Source: Ramlibacter alkalitolerans
Lineage (GTDB): Bacteria > Pseudomonadota > Gammaproteobacteria > Burkholderiales > Burkholderiaceae_C
NCBI RefSeq assembly: GCF_016722765.1
Contig: NZ_JAEQND010000012.1
Span: 124,001 to 188,000, forward strand
DNA length: 64,000 bases
Direction of reading: 5' to 3'
The position numbers and the translations under genes were made by a program. The number at the start of each line of letters is the position of its first letter. The first letter of the stretch is position 1. The notes under the pieces were generated by a model. It saw only the letters and a program-made list of their open reading frames with translations. It made no database searches and was not told where the DNA came from. This document shows, in pieces, positions 16,860 through 25,522 of the stretch.

Positions 16860-18506
16860 ATGCCAGACTTTGCAACGCATGAAGTGTTCAACCAGCCCGA
16901 GCCGCTGGTCGACACCAACCTGTTCGAGACCAACCGGCCGCTGCAGGATGCGCTGCGCTTCAACGCGCCCGGCCTCGATCCCGCACCGCTGCGCGAGCTC
17001 GGGGCGCTCGCCGGTTCGGCCGCCATGCAGGCGCACGCGCGGCTGGCCAACGTGCACACCCCCGAACTGCACACGCACGACCGCTTCGGCCGCCGCATCG
17101 ACGAGGTCGAATTCCATCCGAGCTACCACGCCCTGATGGCCGCGGCCGTGCAGGCGGGGCTGCACGGCGCACCGTGGGGCGCATCCGGCCCCAACCCGCA
17201 CGTGCTGCGCGCCGCGGGCTTCATGCTGTTCACCGAGCTCGAGCCTTCGATCCTGTGCCCGATCTCGATGACCTACGCCGTCACGCCCGCCCTGCGCGGC
17301 AACCCCGCGGTCTCGAAGGACTGGGCGCCCCGCCTCACCAGCCGCAGCTACGACCCGCGGCTCGTCCCGTTCTCGCAGAAGGCCGGCGTGACCATGGGCA
17401 TGGGCATGACGGAGAAGCAGGGCGGCTCCGACGTGCGCTCCAACACCACCCGTGCCGTGGCCGACGGCAGCGACGCCTGGGGCCCGCGCTTCCGCGTCAC
17501 CGGCCACAAGTGGTTCTTCTCGGCGCCGATGTGCGATGCCTTCCTGGTCCTGGCCAACACCGAGGCGGGCCTGAGCTGCCTGTTCCTGCCGCGCGTGCTG
17601 CCGGACGGCAGCCGCAACGGCCTGCGCATCCAGCGCCTGAAGGACAAGCTGGGCAACAAGGCGAACGCCAGTTCGGAAGTCGAGTTCCAGGAAGCGAGCG
17701 CGTGGCTGGTCGGCGAAGAGGGCCGCGGCGTGCCCATGATCCTGCAGATGGGAACCATGACGCGCCTGGACTGCGCCCTCGGCACCAGCGGCCTGATGCG
17801 GCAGGCGCTGGCGCTGGCCCTGAACCACACCGCGCAGCGCATGGCCTTCGGCAAGCGCCTGATCGAGCAGCCGCTGATGCGCAACGTGCTGGCCGACCTG
17901 GCGCTGGAAAGCGAAGCGGCCACCGCGCTGGCGCTGCGCCTGGCGCGCGGCTACGACCGCCGCGACGACACGCACGAAGCCGCCGTCGCGCGCCTGCTCA
18001 CGCCGATCGCCAAGTTCTGGATCTGCAAGCGCGGCAGCGCCTTCGCCCAGGAAGCCATGGAGTGCCTGGGCGGCAACGGCTACGTCGAGGAGGGCGGCGA
18101 AGGCGTGCTGGCACGCATCTACCGCGAGATGCCGGTCAACTCGATCTGGGAGGGCGCCGGCAACATCATGGCGCTGGACCTGCTGCGCGCCCTGCGCGGC
18201 GGCGATGCGGCCGCGGCGCTGGCGCACGAACTGGCGCCGGCCCGGGGCGTCCACCCTGCGCTGGACCATGTGATCGCGACCCTGCCCATGCGCATCGAGC
18301 TGCTGGCCACCGAGGTGGAGGCGCGCCGGCTGGCGCAGGAGGTGGCGCTGGCCGTGCAGGCGGTGCTGCTCGCGCAGACGGCCCCGGCGGCGGTGGTGGA
18401 CGCCTTCTGCGCCTCGCGCCTGGGCGGCGACTGGGGCCACGCCTTCGGCACGCTGCCCGCGCGGACGGGCTTCGACGTCATCCTGCAGCGCGCGCTGCCG
18501 CAATGA
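16860..18506 (+). CDS. aidB: AidB-family acyl-CoA dehydrogenase homologue
   Basis: A 548-residue protein that matches E. coli AidB along its whole length: HEVFNQPEPL start, LCPISMTYA, GMGMTEKQGGSDVRSNTT, GHKWFFSAPM, LSCLFLPRVLPDG, RLKDKLGNKANAS and REMPVNSIWEGAGNIM. AidB is a flavoprotein of the adaptive response to alkylating agents that binds DNA and is thought to deal with or exclude alkylating compounds. The ATG at 16860 lies after repeat copy B; a longer frame runs through the repeat and is not credible. An ogt gene two genes downstream supports an alkylation-defence role. Confidence 0.93.
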   Translation: MPDFATHEVFNQPEPLVDTNLFETNRPLQDALRFNAPGLDPAPLRELGALAGSAAMQAHARLANVHTPELHTHDRFGRRIDEVEFHPSYHALMAAAVQAGLHGAPWGASGPNPHVLRAAGFMLFTELEPSILCPISMTYAVTPALRGNPAVSKDWAPRLTSRSYDPRLVPFSQKAGVTMGMGMTEKQGGSDVRSNTTRAVADGSDAWGPRFRVTGHKWFFSAPMCDAFLVLANTEAGLSCLFLPRVLPDGSRNGLRIQRLKDKLGNKANASSEVEFQEASAWLVGEEGRGVPMILQMGTMTRLDCALGTSGLMRQALALALNHTAQRMAFGKRLIEQPLMRNVLADLALESEAATALALRLARGYDRRDDTHEAAVARLLTPIAKFWICKRGSAFAQEAMECLGGNGYVEEGGEGVLARIYREMPVNSIWEGAGNIMALDLLRALRGGDAAAALAHELAPARGVHPALDHVIATLPMRIELLATEVEARRLAQEVALAVQAVLLAQTAPAAVVDAFCASRLGGDWGHAFGTLPARTGFDVILQRALPQ

Positions 18507-18528
18507 ACAACGACGAACCACGAACCGC

Positions 18529-19482
18529 ATGAACGACCTGATCCTGCACCACTATCCCAGCTCGCCGTTCTCCGAGAAGATCCGGCTCGTCCTGGGCTAC
18601 AAGAAGCTGCCGTGGAAGTCGGTGCACATCCCGGCGGTGATGCCCAAGCCGGAGGTGGTCGCGCTGACCGGCGGCTACCGGCGCACGCCGGTGCTGCAGG
18701 TCGGGGCCGACATCTATTGCGACACGGCGCTGATCTGCGACGTGCTGGAACACGTGCGGCCCGAGCCCACGCTGTACCCGCCGCACCTGAAAGGCGTCTG
18801 CCGCATCTTCGCGCAGTGGGCGGACTCGACGCTGTTCTGGGCCGCCATGGGCTACAACCTGCAGCCCAGGGGCGCCGCGCACGTGTTCGCCAAGGCGCCC
18901 CCCGAGGCTGCCAAGGCCTTCTCGGACGACCGCAGGGCGATGGCCGTGAACATGGTGCGGCTGCGCCCCGGCGACGCCACCTGCGCCTACCGCTCCTACC
19001 TGCGCCGCATCGCGAACATGGCCGACGAGCACGACTTCCTGTTCGGGATGGAGCCCTGCGTCGCCGACTTCGCCGCCTACCACGGCATCTGGTACACGCG
19101 CACCCAGGTGCCGTTGCTGGCCGACGTCCTGAACGCGACGCCCTCGGTGGGCGAGTGGGCGAACCGGGTGGAGGCGATCGGGCACGGTCCGATGACGCAG
19201 CTCAGCCCGGAGGCCGCCCTCACCATCGCCGCCGGCGTGGAGCCGCAGCCGCCCGGATCCAACCTGCTGATCGACAGCGCCTTCCAGGACGATCACGGCG
19301 TCGCCCTGGGAAGCCGCGTCACGATCACGCCGGAGTCCTTCGGCAGCGAGTCGACCGAGGGTGAGCTCATTGCCGCCACTCGCACGCACTACAGCCTGCG
19401 CCGCGAGGACGCGCGGGCCGGCCTCGTGCACGTGCACTTCCCGCGCCTGGGCTACGTGCTGCGGGCAGTGGCGCCGACCTGA
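18529..19482 (+). CDS. Glutathione S-transferase-like protein with C-terminal extension
   Basis: A 317-residue protein. Residues 1-80 are a thioredoxin-like GST domain (HHYPSSPFSEKIRLVLGYK, then GYRRTPVLQVGADIYCDTALI); a helical GST domain follows to about residue 215, then an extra beta-rich tail of about 90 residues. It lies between aidB and ogt, 22 bp after the former and 8 bp before the latter, so conjugation of electrophiles is a fitting but inferred job. Substrate unknown. Confidence 0.8.
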   Translation: MNDLILHHYPSSPFSEKIRLVLGYKKLPWKSVHIPAVMPKPEVVALTGGYRRTPVLQVGADIYCDTALICDVLEHVRPEPTLYPPHLKGVCRIFAQWADSTLFWAAMGYNLQPRGAAHVFAKAPPEAAKAFSDDRRAMAVNMVRLRPGDATCAYRSYLRRIANMADEHDFLFGMEPCVADFAAYHGIWYTRTQVPLLADVLNATPSVGEWANRVEAIGHGPMTQLSPEAALTIAAGVEPQPPGSNLLIDSAFQDDHGVALGSRVTITPESFGSESTEGELIAATRTHYSLRREDARAGLVHVHFPRLGYVLRAVAPT

Positions 19483-19490
19483 GGACTTCC

Positions 19491-20039
19491 ATGGCGCGCG
19501 CGCAGGGCTGCTGCCTGTTCGACACCGCCATCGGGCCCTGCGGCATCGCCTGGACGGAGTCCGCGCTGGCGGCAGTGCAGTTGCCGGAAGCGACGCCTGC
19601 CGGCACGCTCCGGCGGCTGCTGCGCTACGTCGGCCAGGAGGTGCGGCAAGGCGATCCGCCGGGCTTCGTGCAGGCGGCGATCGTGCGCGTGCAGGCGCTG
19701 CTCGCGGGCGCGAAGGACGACCTGGCGGACCTGCCGCTGGACCTGGAGGACGTGCCGGAGTTCCATCGTCGCGTGTACGAGATCACCCGCGCGATCCCAC
19801 CCGGCGAGGTGCTCACCTATGGCGAAGTGGCGCGCCGCCTGGGCGAGCCCGGAGCCGCCCGCGCCGTGGGCCAGGCGCTGGGCAAGAACCCGTTCGCACC
19901 GGTGATCCCCTGCCACCGCGTTCTGGCCGCAGGCGGCAAGTCGGGTGGCTTTTCGGCCGAAGGCGGCGCGAACACGAAGCTGCGGATGCTGGAGATCGAA
20001 GGCACGCGCTTCGGCGGCGAGCCGGGGCTGTTCGACTGA
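19491..20039 (+). CDS. ogt: Methylated-DNA-[protein]-cysteine S-methyltransferase
   Basis: A 182-residue suicide repair enzyme. Its C-terminal domain has the methyl-acceptor Cys141 in IPCHRV, the TYGEVARRLG recognition helix region and AVGQALGKNPFAPV. It transfers the methyl group from O6-methylguanine in DNA to the cysteine. The N-terminal domain lacks the Ada zinc cysteines, so it is Ogt-like and not an Ada sensor. It ends the aidB-GST-ogt run. Confidence 0.92.
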   Translation: MARAQGCCLFDTAIGPCGIAWTESALAAVQLPEATPAGTLRRLLRYVGQEVRQGDPPGFVQAAIVRVQALLAGAKDDLADLPLDLEDVPEFHRRVYEITRAIPPGEVLTYGEVARRLGEPGAARAVGQALGKNPFAPVIPCHRVLAAGGKSGGFSAEGGANTKLRMLEIEGTRFGGEPGLFD

Positions 20040-20046
20040 ACATCCC

Positions 20047-20234
20047 GCCATTCCCGCGCAGGCTCCCCGTCATGCCCGCGAAGGCGGGAATCAAGCGGCC
20101 CTTCCGTCATTCCCGCGAAGGCGGGAATCCAGGGCTCCCCGTCATTCCCGCGCAGGCGGGAATCCAGGGCGTTGGAAAGGCGAAAGAGCGGCCGCGGCCG
20201 CTCCCCCTGGATCCCCGCCTCCGCGGGGATGACG
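20047..20234. repeat. Cluster of REP-like palindromes
   Basis: Three direct copies of CGTCATTCCCGCG-A/C-AGGCGGGAATC (starting near 20068, 20105 and 20140), a truncated piece at about 20047, and one inverted copy (20205-20234) fill the gap between ogt and a convergent gene. Each copy is itself a hairpin with arms TTCCCGC/GCGGGAA. The element type is familiar from many proteobacterial genomes as REP-like sequence; here it lies between two converging genes. Confidence 0.85.
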
Positions 20235-20254
20235 TTTCTCGTGTTCCGTGTCGC

Positions 20255-20968
20255 TCAGAACCAGCGCCGCCACCCCGACGGCTCGTTCGGCCGGTCCAGC
20301 GCCTGCCGCTCCTCGCGCCGCTCTTCCCGCCGTTCCTCGTTCCGCAGCTCCCGCTGCTCGCGCATCCTCTCCTCGCGCATGCGCTCTTCCTCGCGCATCT
20401 GCGCCAGTCGCGCTTCCTCGGCGCTCGCGTGCTCGCCTTCACGCACCGCCTGCGCCGCTTCGCTGCGCGTGACCGGCGGCACGACGGTGGCGGGGCCGTT
20501 GCCCCAGCCGGCGCGCTCGAAGCGGGAGTCGAAGCGGTGCTCCAGCTCGTTGAGGCGCGCCGCCAGCATGCGGTTCGTCGTTTCCGAATGCGTGCGCAGT
20601 TCGCGCTGCAGTTCGCTCGTGCGCATCGTCTCGCGCTCCCGCAGCTCGCGCAGGTTTTCCTCCAGGTAGGCCCGCAGCTCCGTGAAGCGCGAGGCCTCGG
20701 CCTTGTCGGCCAGCGCGCGCTGCGCTTCCAGTTCCTTGTAGTGATGGCGCGATTCGAGCAGCGCGCTGGTGCGGATGGCGCCGGCGGACAGGACGAAAGC
20801 GACGACCGCCAGGGCCAGCAGGCCCAGCAGGATGGCGCCCAGCGGCGCATCGGCGACCACGGGGCCGAACAGCAGCGGCGAGACGCGCATCACCTCGGAC
20901 CAGTTGAGGGCGGCGAAGGCGGCGACCAGCAGGATCGCCACGACGAGCAGGATCAGGCGCGAGCGCAT
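20255..20968 (-). CDS. LapA-like membrane protein with charged coiled-coil tail
   Basis: A 237-residue protein. Two membrane helices (about residues 3-20 and 42-65) surround an LNWSEVMRVSPLLFGP loop, which recalls the LapA (DUF1049) membrane domain. The remaining cytoplasmic part is a predicted coiled coil ending in a run of MREERMREQ and EERREERR repeats. The start at 20968 is set by AAGGAGA 5 nt upstream; a longer frame exists without a ribosome site. LapA-type proteins take part in envelope assembly; the coiled-coil tail suggests oligomerisation. Function not established. Confidence 0.72.
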   Translation of the reverse strand: MRSRLILLVVAILLVAAFAALNWSEVMRVSPLLFGPVVADAPLGAILLGLLALAVVAFVLSAGAIRTSALLESRHHYKELEAQRALADKAEASRFTELRAYLEENLRELRERETMRTSELQRELRTHSETTNRMLAARLNELEHRFDSRFERAGWGNGPATVVPPVTRSEAAQAVREGEHASAEEARLAQMREEERMREERMREQRELRNEERREERREERQALDRPNEPSGWRRWF

Positions 20969-21099
20969 GGATTCTCCTTGGGGGTTCCTGTCAAGTCTCT
21001 CTGCAGTACCACGCCACACGTGTCAGCCAGACACCTATTTCGATGTACGGCCCGTGTGGCAAACTCGCGCGCTCTCCGGTGCTCCGCAGTAGTAACACG

Positions 21100-23421
21100 A
21101 TGCAAAAAATCCTCCGGCAGATCGCTGCCGAACTCCGTGTCCAGGAAAGCCAGGTCCGCGCGGCCGTCGACCTGCTGGATGGCGGGGCCAGCGTCCCGTT
21201 CATCGCCCGCTACCGCAAGGAAGCGACGGGCGGCCTGGACGACACCCACCTGCGCGAACTCGAAGCCCGCCTGTCCTACCTGCGGGAGCTGGAGGACCGG
21301 CGCGAAGCGGTGCTCAAGAGCATCGAGGAGCAGGGCAAGCTCACCCCCGAGCTGCGCGCCGCCCTCGAGGCCGCGCCGACCAAGCAGGAGCTGGAGGACC
21401 TGTACCTGCCCTACAAGCCGCGGCGCCGCACCAAGGGCCAGATCGCCCGCGAAGCCGGCCTGGAGCCGCTGGCGGACCTGCTGTGGGCCGATCCGGCGCG
21501 CGACCCCGCGACCGAAGCCGCCGGTTTCGTGAAGAAGGAAAAAGGCGAAGGCGGGGAGGATTTCACGACCGTTCCCGCCGTGCTCGACGGCGTGCGCGAC
21601 ATCCTCTCGGAGCGCTGGGCCGAGGACGCGGTGCTGGTGCAATCGCTACGGCAGTGGCTGTGGACCGAGGGCCTGCTGAAATCGAAGCTTGCGGCCGGCA
21701 AGGACGAGAACCACCCCGACGTCGCCAAGTTCCGCGACTACTTCGACTACGACGAGCCGATCGGCCGGGTGCCCTCGCACCGCGCGCTGGCCGTGTTCCG
21801 CGGCCGCGCGCAGGAGATCCTCGACGTCAAGCTGGTGCTGCCAGTGGAGCCCGAGCCCGGCCAGCCCTCCATCGCGGAAGGCAAGATCGCGCTGCACCTG
21901 GGATGGAGCCACGCGAAGCGCGCGGCCGACGACCTGCTGCGCAAGTGCGTGACCTGGACGTGGCGCGTCAAGCTGTCGCTGTCCACCGAGCGCGACCTGT
22001 TCGCGCGCCTGCGCGAGGAGGCCGAGAAGGTCGCCATCAAGGTGTTCGCCGAGAACCTGCGCGACCTGCTGCTGGCCGCGCCGGCGGGCCCGCGCGTGGT
22101 GATGGGCCTGGACCCCGGCATCCGCACCGGCGTGAAGGTGGCCGTGGTCGATGCCACCGGCAAGCTGGTGGACACCGCCACCGTCTACCCGCACGAACCG
22201 CGCCGCGACTGGGAAGGCGCGCTGCACACCCTCACCCAGTTGTGCCGCAAGCACGGCGTCAACCTGATCGCCATCGGCAACGGCACCGCCAGCCGCGAGA
22301 CCGACAAGCTCGCCGCCGACCTGATGAAGCGCGTCGAAGGCGAGATGCAGCGCATCGTGGTGAGCGAAGCCGGCGCCTCGGTGTATTCGGCGAGCGAATA
22401 CGCCTCGAAGGAGATGCCCGACGTCGACGTGAGCCTGCGCGGCGCCGCCAGCATCGCGCGCCGACTGCAGGACCCGCTGGCGGAACTGGTGAAGATCGAC
22501 CCGAAGTCGATCGGCGTCGGCCAGTACCAGCACGACGTGAACCAGAGCGAGCTGGCCCGCACCCTGGAAGCGGTGGTGGAAGACTGCGTGAACAAGGTCG
22601 GCGTGGACCTCAACACCGCCAGCGCGCCGCTGCTGTCGCGCGTCTCCGGCCTGTCGCCCTCGGTGGCGCGCGCGGTGGTGCAATGGCGCGAATCGAACGG
22701 TGCCTTCAGGAGCCGCCAGCAGCTCCTGCAGGTCAGCGGCCTGGGGCCCAAGACCTTCGAGCAGAGCGCGGGCTTCCTGCGCATCCGCGGCGGCGACAAC
22801 CCGCTCGACATGACCGGCGTGCACCCGGAAACGTACCCGGTGGTCGAGAAGATCCTGGCCACCGTGAACAAGCCGGTGCAGGAGCTGATGGGCCGCGCCG
22901 AGATGCTCAAGACCCTCAAGCCGGAACTGTTCGCCAACGAGAAGTTCGGCGTGATCACCGTCAAGGACATCCTCGGCGAGCTGGAGAAGCCGGGCCGCGA
23001 TCCGCGTCCGGACTTCAAGGTCGCCCGCTTCAACGACGGCGTGGACGACATCGCCGACCTGCAGCCCGGCATGGAGCTGGAAGGCACCGTGAGCAACGTG
23101 GCGGCCTTCGGCGCCTTCGTCGACCTCGGCGTGCACCAGGACGGCCTGGTCCACGTCAGCCAGCTGTCGCACAAGTTCGTGCAGGACGCGCGCGAGGTGG
23201 TCAAGACCGGCGACATCGTCAAGGTCAAGGTGCTGGAAGTGGACGCCGCGCGCAAGCGCATCAGCCTCACCATGAAGCTCGGCGCGCCGGTGGGCGGCCG
23301 CGACCGGCCGCGCGACAACCGCTTCGAGGGGGCGGCGCGCGGGCAGCGGGCACCCAACAATCCGGCCATCGGCTCGGCCATGCAGGGCGCCTTCGCCAAG
23401 CTGCAGGGGCTGCGCAAGTAG
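21100..23421 (+). CDS. tex: Transcription accessory protein Tex
   Basis: A 773-residue cytosolic nucleic-acid-binding protein. It opens MQKILRQIAAELRVQ and has the Tex N-terminal helical region, a YqgF-like RNase H domain (VMGLDPGIRTGVKVAVVD), helix-hairpin-helix repeats (LNTASAPLLSRVSGL) and a C-terminal S1 domain (GMELEGTVSNVAAFGAFVDLG). Tex influences transcription and RNA handling. The ATG at 21100 matches the conserved family start; an upstream in-frame ATG at 21043 is rejected. Confidence 0.95.
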   Translation: MQKILRQIAAELRVQESQVRAAVDLLDGGASVPFIARYRKEATGGLDDTHLRELEARLSYLRELEDRREAVLKSIEEQGKLTPELRAALEAAPTKQELEDLYLPYKPRRRTKGQIAREAGLEPLADLLWADPARDPATEAAGFVKKEKGEGGEDFTTVPAVLDGVRDILSERWAEDAVLVQSLRQWLWTEGLLKSKLAAGKDENHPDVAKFRDYFDYDEPIGRVPSHRALAVFRGRAQEILDVKLVLPVEPEPGQPSIAEGKIALHLGWSHAKRAADDLLRKCVTWTWRVKLSLSTERDLFARLREEAEKVAIKVFAENLRDLLLAAPAGPRVVMGLDPGIRTGVKVAVVDATGKLVDTATVYPHEPRRDWEGALHTLTQLCRKHGVNLIAIGNGTASRETDKLAADLMKRVEGEMQRIVVSEAGASVYSASEYASKEMPDVDVSLRGAASIARRLQDPLAELVKIDPKSIGVGQYQHDVNQSELARTLEAVVEDCVNKVGVDLNTASAPLLSRVSGLSPSVARAVVQWRESNGAFRSRQQLLQVSGLGPKTFEQSAGFLRIRGGDNPLDMTGVHPETYPVVEKILATVNKPVQELMGRAEMLKTLKPELFANEKFGVITVKDILGELEKPGRDPRPDFKVARFNDGVDDIADLQPGMELEGTVSNVAAFGAFVDLGVHQDGLVHVSQLSHKFVQDAREVVKTGDIVKVKVLEVDAARKRISLTMKLGAPVGGRDRPRDNRFEGAARGQRAPNNPAIGSAMQGAFAKLQGLRK

Positions 23422-23518
23422 GCGCGTGACGACAACCGCTCCCCGCCTCGCGCTGGCGCCCGGCCGCGCCACGGCGGGCGCGCAGAATGGCGCGCATGCG
23501 CTCGGCGAGGGCGGTGCC

Positions 23519-24412
23519 ATGAGGCAGGACGCGCAACCGGTCGCGGGCTGCATCCTGTTCCTGCGGCCGCGCGCCGCTGCGGGAACCACGCTGCCTGCGA
23601 ACGACGCCGCGCTGCGCGCCGTGCTCCAGGCCGCAGCGCAGTCCTGGGACGGGAAGCGCCGCGTGGTGCTGCAGGCGGCCGAGGGTTTCGCCATCGTCGG
23701 GCCGGTGCTGCCGTCCGCCGCCCTCGCGGCCGCACGGCGCGCCGCCGCCCACCCGCAGGCCAAGGACGTGGCGATCGCCTTGCACCATGGCCCCCTGCGC
23801 GTGCTCGGCGATGAGGCGCGCGTCGGCGGCGAAGGCCTCACGGCCGCAGCCGTGGCGGCCGGGCTCGCGGGTCCGCGCACGCTGGTCTCCGGCGCCTTCC
23901 GCGCGGCGCTGGCGCAAGAAGCCTCGCACCTGGCCGAAGACCTGGCAACGGTGACCGATGTGGCCGGGCCGGGCGGCGCTCCGCTGTTCCGGGACGATCC
24001 GGCGCGCGCCCGCAGCCGCGGCCAGCGCCGCACGCTCCTGGCCGCCAGCGGCATGGCGGCGCTGCTGGGAGCGGGCTGGGTCGGCCGCGAGGGCCGGCAG
24101 CGCTACGAAGCCGCGCACCGGCCGGCGCTCATCCTGCTGGCGATCCGCCCCTCGGGCGAGGTCTTCGTCGACGGCGTGTCGCAGGGCACCAGCCCGCCGC
24201 TCGCGCGCGTGTCCGTGCCGCCGGGGCCGCACACGATCGAGGTGCGCAACGCGCGCGCGAAGCCGCTGCACCTGCAGGTGCAGCTGGAGCCGGGGCAGGA
24301 ACTGCCGGTGCGGCACACCTTCCCGCCGCCGCCGGCGCCGCGCCGCCAGGCACCGCCGAAGGCGAGGCCCAAGCAGGAGCCGGGCCCCTTCGAGCGCTTC
24401 AAGTTCTGGTGA
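23519..24412 (+). CDS. Degenerate cyclase-like domain, membrane helix and PEGA domain protein
   Basis: A 297-residue protein of unusual make-up. Residues about 10-165 look like a class III nucleotide-cyclase fold (IALHHGPLRVLGDEARVGG, then GPRTLVSGAFRAAL) but lack the metal-binding Asp signature, so it is probably not catalytic. A hydrophobic segment (about 175-192) is followed by a PEGA beta-domain (IRPSGEVFVDGVSQG...VPPGPHTIEVRN) and a Pro-rich end. I chose the ATG at 23519; a GTG at 23426 is possible. It overlaps the Ser/Thr kinase gene by GTGA, so the two are likely partners in signalling. Confidence 0.65.
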   Translation: MRQDAQPVAGCILFLRPRAAAGTTLPANDAALRAVLQAAAQSWDGKRRVVLQAAEGFAIVGPVLPSAALAAARRAAAHPQAKDVAIALHHGPLRVLGDEARVGGEGLTAAAVAAGLAGPRTLVSGAFRAALAQEASHLAEDLATVTDVAGPGGAPLFRDDPARARSRGQRRTLLAASGMAALLGAGWVGREGRQRYEAAHRPALILLAIRPSGEVFVDGVSQGTSPPLARVSVPPGPHTIEVRNARAKPLHLQVQLEPGQELPVRHTFPPPPAPRRQAPPKARPKQEPGPFERFKFW

Positions 24413-25512
24413 ATGCCGTGACCCCTTCGCTGCCGTTCACCCACCTGGGCCGCTATCGCATCCTGCGCGAGCTGGGGCGCGGTGCCATGGGCGTGGTGTA
24501 CCTGGCCGACGACGAGGCGCTGCAGCGCCAGGTCGCGATCAAGACGCTGCTGCTGCCGGACGACGCGAAGGAAAGCCGCGAGCTCGAAGCGCGCTTCCGC
24601 CAGGAGGCCAAGGCCGCCGGCGGGGTGAGCCATCCCAACACGATCACCCTCTACGACTTCGGCCGCGAAGGCAACTGGCTCTACATCGCCATGGAGCGGC
24701 TGCAGGGCGTGGAACTGCGCGAGCTGATGGAGGGCGGGCCGCTGCCCCTGGATGGCGCGCTGGACATCGCCGGCCAGGTGGCGCTCGGCCTGGCCGCGGC
24801 GCACGAGCGCGGCGTGGTCCACCGCGACGTGAAGCCGGGCAACATCATGGTGCTGCCGGGCGGACGCGCCAAGATCATGGACTTCGGCATCGCGCGCATG
24901 AAGAGCTCCGAACTGCGCACCGCCACGGGCACCATGATCGGCTCGCCCAAGTACATGTCGCCCGAGCAGGTGGCCGGCCACATGGTGGACCAGCGCAGCG
25001 ACATCTTCTCGCTCGGTTCGCTGCTGTACGAGATGGTGACCGGCCAGCCCGCGTTCCAGGGCAGCAATTTCGGGCAGCTGCTGGCGGCGATCATGCATGG
25101 CGCGGCCGTGCCGCCTTCGCAGCTGCGGCCGGACCTGCCGGCCTCGATCGAGCTGGTGATCACGCGGGCCATGCAGAAGAACCCGCGCTCGCGCTACCAG
25201 GACGCGGGCGAGATGGCCGGCGACCTGGCGCAGTGCCGGGCCGCATGGAACCGGGCGCACCCTTCGGGGGTGGCACCGGCGGCGGACGCTGCACCCGCCG
25301 GGTCCCGGGAAGTCGACGTCGACGTCACGGTGCCGGACGGGCAGGGCGGCTGGCCGCTGGCGCCCGGCTTCGATTCGAGCGAGGGCCTGCGCCTGCTCGC
25401 GCAAGGCCACGGCACGCCGGCGCGCCAGGGCCCCTCCTGGGGCGTCACGGCGTGGACCTGCGGCTACCTGCTGGCCGCGGGCGTGGCGCTGCTGGTCGCG
25501 TTCGGCTCCTAG
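24409..25512 (+). CDS. Hanks-type serine/threonine protein kinase with C-terminal membrane helix
   Basis: A 367-residue protein. The kinase domain (residues about 14-270) is complete: GRGAMGVVY glycine loop, AIKTLLL lysine, HRDVKPGN catalytic loop, DFG, and SPEQVAG. A linker of about 80 residues leads to a single C-terminal membrane helix. It starts with GTG, overlapping the stop of the PEGA-domain gene, so coupled translation is likely. The helix would hold the kinase at the inner membrane, near the PEGA protein. Confidence 0.92.
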   Translation: MNAVTPSLPFTHLGRYRILRELGRGAMGVVYLADDEALQRQVAIKTLLLPDDAKESRELEARFRQEAKAAGGVSHPNTITLYDFGREGNWLYIAMERLQGVELRELMEGGPLPLDGALDIAGQVALGLAAAHERGVVHRDVKPGNIMVLPGGRAKIMDFGIARMKSSELRTATGTMIGSPKYMSPEQVAGHMVDQRSDIFSLGSLLYEMVTGQPAFQGSNFGQLLAAIMHGAAVPPSQLRPDLPASIELVITRAMQKNPRSRYQDAGEMAGDLAQCRAAWNRAHPSGVAPAADAAPAGSREVDVDVTVPDGQGGWPLAPGFDSSEGLRLLAQGHGTPARQGPSWGVTAWTCGYLLAAGVALLVAFGS

Positions 25513-25522
25513 AATCGCCGCG

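Noticed and set aside
20047-20234. CRISPR array or tandem gene duplication
   Set aside because: Copies are short palindromes with one in inverted orientation and unequal, very short gaps, which fits REP-like elements.
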